Shown here: one piece after another, positions 59,437 through 64,000 of the stretch | Numbering within the stretch: position 1 is the stretch's first letter | How the letters are laid out: the number at the start of each line of letters is the position of its first letter | Source of the DNA: Opitutus sp. ER46 | Lineage (GTDB): Bacteria > Verrucomicrobiota > Verrucomicrobiia > Opitutales > Opitutaceae | NCBI RefSeq assembly: GCF_003054705.1 | Contig: NZ_QAYX01000025.1 | Span: 825,583-889,582 of the forward strand | Reading direction: 5' to 3' | DNA: 64,000 nucleotides | Made by a program: the position numbers and the translations under genes | The notes under the pieces: model-generated | What the model was told of the DNA's origin: nothing | The model's input: the letters and a program-made list of their open reading frames with translations, nothing else | The model's database searches: none

Positions 59437-60393
59437 ATGACCACGCGTGATACATTCCTGAAACTTACCCAGATTGTCGGACTCGCCTCCGTGCTCGGTT
59501 TCTCCGCTGCCGACGCCGTGGCGCAGGACGGAAAGATCTATCCGCTGGAAGCCCCCGCCGAACCCGCGGCCATTGCCCTCGAAACTGGCGGGGTCGAGAA
59601 CCAGCCCGCGGCGGAGAGCTGGTTTCGCCAGTGGGGCGAACCGATGGCGCGCAATGTCTCGAGCGCCACGCTCACGCCCTTCCTCCCGGATCCGGCGAAG
59701 GCGACGGGCGCCGCCGTGATCGTGGCGCCTGGCGGAGGCTTCCGGTGGCTCTCGATGAACAACGAAGGGTGGAAAGTGGCCCGCGCCCTGGCGGACCGCG
59801 GCATCGCCGCCTTCGTGCTCAAGTACCGGCTCGTGCCGACGCCGGAGTCGCTCGACGAGTTCCGGGCCGGCATGGACCGGTTCTTCGCGCCGCCGGCCGC
59901 GTCCGGCGCCACCTCGAGCAAGGAACGGCCGCGTTCGCCCATCCTGGATCTGTCCCGTCAGCTCGCGGACGCGGAGGCGGCGTACGCGCTCATCCTGAAA
60001 CGAGCCGGGGAATGGCACGTCGATCCGCAGCGGCTGGGCATGATTGGGTTTTCGGCGGGCGCGGGCCTCACGATGCACTGCGCGCTCCACTCGACGACGA
60101 TGAAGCTGGCTTTCATCGGGCCGATCTATGGCGGCATGGGAAGCGTCGAGGTGCCCAAGGATGCGCCGCCGCTGTTCGCGGTCATCGCCAGCGATGATTT
60201 TCTGTTCCGCGGGGAGTTCGGACTGATCAAGTCCTGGTACGAAGCCAAGCGTCCGGTGGAGTTTCACCTGTACCAGAACGGTGGCCACGGCTTCGGACTC
60301 GGCTACCCGGACCGCACCAGCAACGGCTGGTTCGGAACGTTCGTCCACTGGCTCGACGTGAACAAATTCCTCGTGCCGAAGCCGGCCAAGTAG
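59437..60393 (+). CDS. Secreted alpha/beta hydrolase (carbohydrate-esterase-like)
   Basis: A 318-residue protein with signal peptide (MTTRDTFLKLTQIVGLASVL...AVAQ). The oxyanion-type segment VIVAPGGGFRWLS, nucleophile GFSAGAG (S206), an Asp in VIASDDFLF and the His of GGHGFG form the triad. It resembles acetyl-xylan esterase/lipase-like proteins found in polysaccharide loci; with GH43 and GH3 nearby it probably removes acyl groups from hemicellulose. Confidence 0.8.
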   Translation: MTTRDTFLKLTQIVGLASVLGFSAADAVAQDGKIYPLEAPAEPAAIALETGGVENQPAAESWFRQWGEPMARNVSSATLTPFLPDPAKATGAAVIVAPGGGFRWLSMNNEGWKVARALADRGIAAFVLKYRLVPTPESLDEFRAGMDRFFAPPAASGATSSKERPRSPILDLSRQLADAEAAYALILKRAGEWHVDPQRLGMIGFSAGAGLTMHCALHSTTMKLAFIGPIYGGMGSVEVPKDAPPLFAVIASDDFLFRGEFGLIKSWYEAKRPVEFHLYQNGGHGFGLGYPDRTSNGWFGTFVHWLDVNKFLVPKPAK

Positions 60394-60713
60394 CCGGGCG
60401 CACGGTGGGCAGAGGAGGACCGGGGCTGTCACTGAGGCAACGGCTGCCGTGTTCGTCGGTGCATGCGTCATCCCGACACGGAGCGGGCCGGCAGGTGTTC
60501 ACGGTGATAGCAACCCGGGAGGACCAGCAGCGGCGAGTGGCATGGTATGTGGGGTGCCGAATGGAGTCCCGCGTCCATGGGCCCATTGAAATTGCGTGCG
60601 CAATTCCTTTTCTAGCGGGCAAGGCGTGATTTGTCGGTCGCGTCGCGACATCGCAGCTGCCAGCCTGGATGTTAATTAACGTTAATAATGATCAAAACTT
60701 GACAACTTATAAC
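60394..60713. other. 320-base regulatory region before the DeoR-type gene
   Basis: No gene is visible. The last 45 bases are AT-rich and carry the palindrome at 60675-60686. Confidence 0.5.
60675..60686. promoter_or_regulatory. 12-bp perfect palindrome, candidate operator
   Basis: ATTAACGTTAAT in an AT-rich stretch 28 bases before the ATG at 60714. Its position suggests autoregulation by the DeoR-type protein. An open frame starting at 60669 would place the palindrome inside the coding region, which argues for the later start. Confidence 0.5.
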
Positions 60714-61523
60714 ATGTCAGAAAACATGAACCACATGGCGAAAAAGCTCCCCTCCGCGGCCAGGCAGGCGCTCATCCGCAATCGGTTTTCGCAGCAGCTC
60801 GGAGTGTCAATCTCCGAGCTGGCGGCGGAGTTTGCGGTCAGCGAGATGACCATCCGCCGGGATCTCGACGCGCTGGAGCGCAAGGCCCAGATCCAGCGCA
60901 CGCATGGCGGGGCAGTGCTGACGGAGCGGATGATGTTCGAGTTTGACTACCGGGAACGTCGGGAACGAAACCGCGCCGAGAAGTGCGCGATCGCCGTGGA
61001 AGCGCGTAAGCTCGTTGTCCCAGGCCAGCGGCTTATCCTGGACAACGGAACCACCTCGCTCGAACTCGCCTCGCTGCTCAAGGATGGCGAGCGCCTGACC
61101 GTGGTGACGCCCAGCCTGGCGGTTGCGTCGGAGCTGCAGCATGCCCAAGGGGTGGAGGTGGTGCTGCTGGGCGGCATCCTGCGCGAGGGGAGCCCTGACC
61201 TCACCGGCCCGGTGACGGAACACTGTCTCGAAATGTTCGCGGTGGACATCGCCTTCCAGGGGGCGGATGCGATCGGCGAGGATGGATCCATTTACAACTC
61301 CGACCTGCGACTGGCACGGGTGGACAAGGCCATGCGGCGGGTTGCCGCTCAGAGTTGCATCCTGGCCGACCACACAAAGTTCGGCCACACGGCGCTCGGC
61401 CGTTCCGGATCTCTGGCCGACGTCGATCTCCTGATCACCGACGCGGGGGCTCCGCCGGCGTTGCTGAAGCGATTTTCCCGTCTCGGGGCAAAGATAGTGA
61501 CCGTGCCACTCCCGGTCGCGTAG
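60714..61523 (+). CDS. DeoR/GlpR family transcriptional regulator
   Basis: A 269-residue sugar-responsive regulator. An HTH at about 18-62 (VSISELAAEFAVSEMTIRRD, THGGAV) is followed by the DeoR sensor domain (IAVEARKLV, ILDNGTTSLELASLL, FQGADAI, ADHTKFGH, LITDAGAPP), which in the family binds phosphorylated sugars. It likely controls the neighbouring carbohydrate genes. ATG 60714 is preferred; 60726 and 60735 are also possible. Confidence 0.92.
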   Translation: MSENMNHMAKKLPSAARQALIRNRFSQQLGVSISELAAEFAVSEMTIRRDLDALERKAQIQRTHGGAVLTERMMFEFDYRERRERNRAEKCAIAVEARKLVVPGQRLILDNGTTSLELASLLKDGERLTVVTPSLAVASELQHAQGVEVVLLGGILREGSPDLTGPVTEHCLEMFAVDIAFQGADAIGEDGSIYNSDLRLARVDKAMRRVAAQSCILADHTKFGHTALGRSGSLADVDLLITDAGAPPALLKRFSRLGAKIVTVPLPVA

Positions 61524-61612
61524 GGCCCACACCGTTCAGACTCCTGATTCCGGCGCGATGCCTCCGTTGCGCCTGGGCGTTGCCATGCCGAGTTCGGGGC
61601 CTTTCCCACACC

Positions 61613-63967
61613 ATGATCCCGAAAACACTCGTTCCCGCCGCGACCCCGGTTCGGCTGCGCGCCCCCCTCCACCCCAGATCCCGCTGGGCGGCCTTGCTGA
61701 CGTTGATCGCAACCCTCGTCTCCTGCGTGTACGCACAGCCGGCGCCGGCCGATCCCGCGACCGGGGCGAATGACGCCGCGTCCGACGCAGGCCCAGGCAA
61801 CGCGGCCGAACGTTCGGCCCGGCGCCCGGTGGAGCCAGTGCGGGCCCCGCCGAGTCCGGCGCGGGACGGTGCCGAGGACGAGCCGATCGAGCTCAACCCC
61901 TTCCAGGTCGTGGAAGCCCGGCGCGGGTACTATGCCGCCAACACGATGTCGGGCACGCGAGTCAACTCGAAGCTTGATGATCTCGGCGCCTCCATTTCCG
62001 TCGTGACGAAGGAACAGATGGCCGACTTCGCGATGCTCGATATCAACGATATCTTTGCGTACGAGGCCAGCACGGAGGGCTCCGGCAACTTCACGGATTT
62101 CGCCTTCACCCAGAGTTCGCAGCCGCAGGACAACCTGCAGGCAAGCCCGAATACCGCTAACCGTGTGCGCGGCCTCACGAGTGCCAATATTGCGTACGGC
62201 GGTTTCGAGACCAGCCGACGCGTGCCGGTCGATCCAATCAGCTCGGACGCCGTCGAGATCAGCCGCGGCCCGAACTCCAACCTGTTTGGCCTGGGCAACG
62301 CCTCCGGTACGACCAACACCGTTCCGGCGACGGCGAACCTGTCGCGCGACCGGACGCAGGTGCAGTTGCGCGTCGACACGTACGGCGATCTCGACAGCGC
62401 ACTCAGCACGCGGGAATCGGTCGATGTGAACCGCGTCTTGATCAAGAACAAGCTGGCACTCCGGGTGAGTCAGGTGTTCCAGAATTCCGAGTATAACCGG
62501 CAGCCGGCGGGCGTGCAGACGGAGCGCTACAACGGCATGGTCAAATACCGGCCGTTCAAGTTCACGACGGTCAATGCCACCTTCCAGTATTTCCACCAAT
62601 ACGGGGTACGCCCGAACAGCATCACGCCGCGCGATGCGATCACGCCATGGGTCGAGGTCGGGGCGCCGACGTGGGATCCCCGGACCAATACCGCCTATAT
62701 CAATGGCTCGCCGGTGACGCGGACAGGCGCCCCCACCTCCGCGCTCGGCGGCGGCATCCCGACCATCAACGGCGCGGCGGTGTTCAGCAGCGGCTTCCAA
62801 ACTACGGGCCGGGGTACGTCGCTTCTCTACATCGAGCCGACGGGCGTCGGCTTTTGGACGGCGCCCCGGGGCACCACCTCGGACGATGCCCTGCTGCGCA
62901 CCAACGCGACCAACAACCAGGCGGGATTCAACTATGCCCTGCTTTCGCCGAACACCATCCGCCGGACCCAGCCGTTGTGGACCTCGGATGCGGCGGTTAA
63001 CAGCAAGGGCATCTACGACTGGTCGTCGATCAACGCCGCGGCGATGAACTACCTCGACGAGAACGTGCGCACCTCGCTGGTGACGGTGGACCAGGTCTTC
63101 TTCGACACGCCGCGGCAGATGCTGGCGGGGCAGATCGGCTGGTTTCGGGAGGACTCGCCCAAGTACTATCACGATTTCCCCACGGGTTCGTCCGGCTCCA
63201 CCTACCTGTACGTCGATCCCAACCAGCGCCGGCTGGACGGTACACCCAATCCGTACTTCCTGCGGCCCTATTTTGGCATGACGGAGACGAACGTCATCGA
63301 CCAGCCGCTCCTTAACAACACCTTCCGTGCCCAATTGGCCTACAAACTGGATCTCACGCAGGAGAAAAACTGGCTGCGCTGGCTGGGCCTGCACCAGCTC
63401 AATGGCTACGGGGAGGGAAAGCGGAACATCACGCGATCCTTCTATTACCAGTTAGCCATGCTCGACGACCACGCGTGGCTGCCAGCCGGAACTCCCCGCG
63501 CCACCACCACCGCCCTGCCCGGGGATACGCTGCCGCAGGACCAGGCCTCACCCACCGGGTCGCGCAGCTTCCGGTTCTATCTCGTGGGTGACGCCAACGG
63601 CAGCAACGTGGACTATGCCCCCTACGCCGGCGTGCTAGGAGGCAAGTACAACTACACGTGGGGCAACTTCGCCGCCGGCCAGGCCTTTAACGAACCCACG
63701 GAGCTCGGTCTCGCGGCCAGCGTGAATGGCACCGGCGGCGCCCAGAACTCGCTGAAAATCCAGAAGACCCAGGGGGCGGTGTTGCAGAGCCACTTCTTCG
63801 ACGGAAGGCTCGTGACGACGTTCGGCGTGCGCCGGGACGAAGTGTATACGAAGGCGGGAGTCGCCGCGCGCCTCCTGCCGGATGCAAAAACGCACGATAA
63901 GTCGTGGGACGAGCAATGGGCCATCGGGGACTATAAGCCGGAGCCATGCAGTAGGAACTTCGTTTAG
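61613..63967 (+). CDS. TonB-dependent outer membrane receptor, C-terminus lost
   Basis: 784 residues: signal peptide (about 1-42), an Ala/Pro-rich linker, TonB-box-like LNPFQVVEARRGYY, plug domain (about 115-250, LGASISVVTKEQMADFAML) and the first part of a barrel. Barrel strands are visible to about residue 776 (WAIGDYKPE), then PCSRNFV and a stop. Receptors of this type are normally 1000 residues or more, so several barrel strands are missing. The break coincides with an ATGCAGTAG inverted repeat at the window end. It is part of the carbohydrate locus and would import oligosaccharides if intact. Confidence 0.85.
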   Translation: MIPKTLVPAATPVRLRAPLHPRSRWAALLTLIATLVSCVYAQPAPADPATGANDAASDAGPGNAAERSARRPVEPVRAPPSPARDGAEDEPIELNPFQVVEARRGYYAANTMSGTRVNSKLDDLGASISVVTKEQMADFAMLDINDIFAYEASTEGSGNFTDFAFTQSSQPQDNLQASPNTANRVRGLTSANIAYGGFETSRRVPVDPISSDAVEISRGPNSNLFGLGNASGTTNTVPATANLSRDRTQVQLRVDTYGDLDSALSTRESVDVNRVLIKNKLALRVSQVFQNSEYNRQPAGVQTERYNGMVKYRPFKFTTVNATFQYFHQYGVRPNSITPRDAITPWVEVGAPTWDPRTNTAYINGSPVTRTGAPTSALGGGIPTINGAAVFSSGFQTTGRGTSLLYIEPTGVGFWTAPRGTTSDDALLRTNATNNQAGFNYALLSPNTIRRTQPLWTSDAAVNSKGIYDWSSINAAAMNYLDENVRTSLVTVDQVFFDTPRQMLAGQIGWFREDSPKYYHDFPTGSSGSTYLYVDPNQRRLDGTPNPYFLRPYFGMTETNVIDQPLLNNTFRAQLAYKLDLTQEKNWLRWLGLHQLNGYGEGKRNITRSFYYQLAMLDDHAWLPAGTPRATTTALPGDTLPQDQASPTGSRSFRFYLVGDANGSNVDYAPYAGVLGGKYNYTWGNFAAGQAFNEPTELGLAASVNGTGGAQNSLKIQKTQGAVLQSHFFDGRLVTTFGVRRDEVYTKAGVAARLLPDAKTHDKSWDEQWAIGDYKPEPCSRNFV

Positions 63968-63998
63968 GTGGCAAATTGGGGTCGGTCTTCTACTGCAT
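63946..63998. repeat. Inverted ATGCAGTAG pair at the receptor break
   Basis: ATGCAGTAGGA (63946-63956) and the reverse complement ATGCAGTAGAA (63988-63998) match at 10 of 11 bases, 31 bases apart. They begin where the receptor loses its expected sequence. This could be the end of an inserted element lying beyond the window. Confidence 0.45.
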
Positions 63999-64000
63999 TG

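Noticed and set aside
58897..60471. Long minus-strand frame over the esterase gene
   Set aside because: Only its last 93 codons look like a real protein (membrane helices); the rest is antisense to the secreted esterase.

Overview
The window is about 64 kb of very GC-rich bacterial chromosome with dense genes on both strands. It looks like a Gram-negative member of the Verrucomicrobiota, most likely the Opitutaceae (Opitutus-like). This is inferred from an outer membrane (two TonB-dependent receptors, a lipid A acyltransferase/heptosyltransferase, LspA), a DksA-like protein with a long Lys/Pro/Ala-rich N-terminus, a large cohort of polysaccharide-degrading genes, and frequent weak ribosome binding sites. 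No rRNA, tRNA or CRISPR array was recognised.

Region 1 (1-33.6 kb) is mostly housekeeping. It holds the SMC C-terminus, a GAF-containing GspE/PilB ATPase, YraN, a zwf-opcA pair, three unrecognised genes (6.7-10.3 kb), tyrS, a peroxiredoxin, aconitase acnA, a STAS protein and RsbU-type phosphatase next to trpB, yicC, an ileS-dksA-lspA operon, the late heme genes hemF-hemE-hemY/G, guaB, and a translationally overlapping menC-menE pair.

Region 2 (33.6-53.7 kb) is more accessory. It has a GrlR-like protein, a lipoprotein, a DUF6624-like protein, a lone ParB-like protein, a secreted protein with three TonB-C domains, oppD/oppF ATPases, a lipid A acyltransferase fused to a family 9 glycosyltransferase, a complete ECF sigma/FecR/STN-TonB-receptor signalling cassette, an acyltransferase-3 membrane protein, a stand-alone LigD polymerase, an HTH-HipA fusion kinase behind an AT-rich promoter with paired direct repeats, and a degraded pRiA4b ORF-3-like gene.

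Region 3 (53.7-64 kb) looks like a plant-polysaccharide utilisation locus: GH43-like and GH3(PA14) glycosidases, a secreted esterase, a DeoR-type regulator behind a 12-bp palindrome, and a TonB receptor whose barrel stops early at a possible insertion junction at the window edge. Between the GH43 and GH3 genes lies a scar with an AlkD-like gene remnant, a perfect 13-bp hairpin and three 21-bp tandem repeats.

A feature across the whole window is several families of intergenic low-complexity tracts. The most striking has a strict 6-bp period of five purines and one pyrimidine (GAGAAC, GAGAGT, GAAAGT), occurs about ten times, and in one case is translated as a C-terminal Ser-Glu tail. I found no complete new defence or secretion system. 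The best candidates for something undescribed are the acyltransferase-glycosyltransferase fusion, the receptor with an internal second signal peptide, the self-contained HTH-HipA unit and the hexamer tracts.
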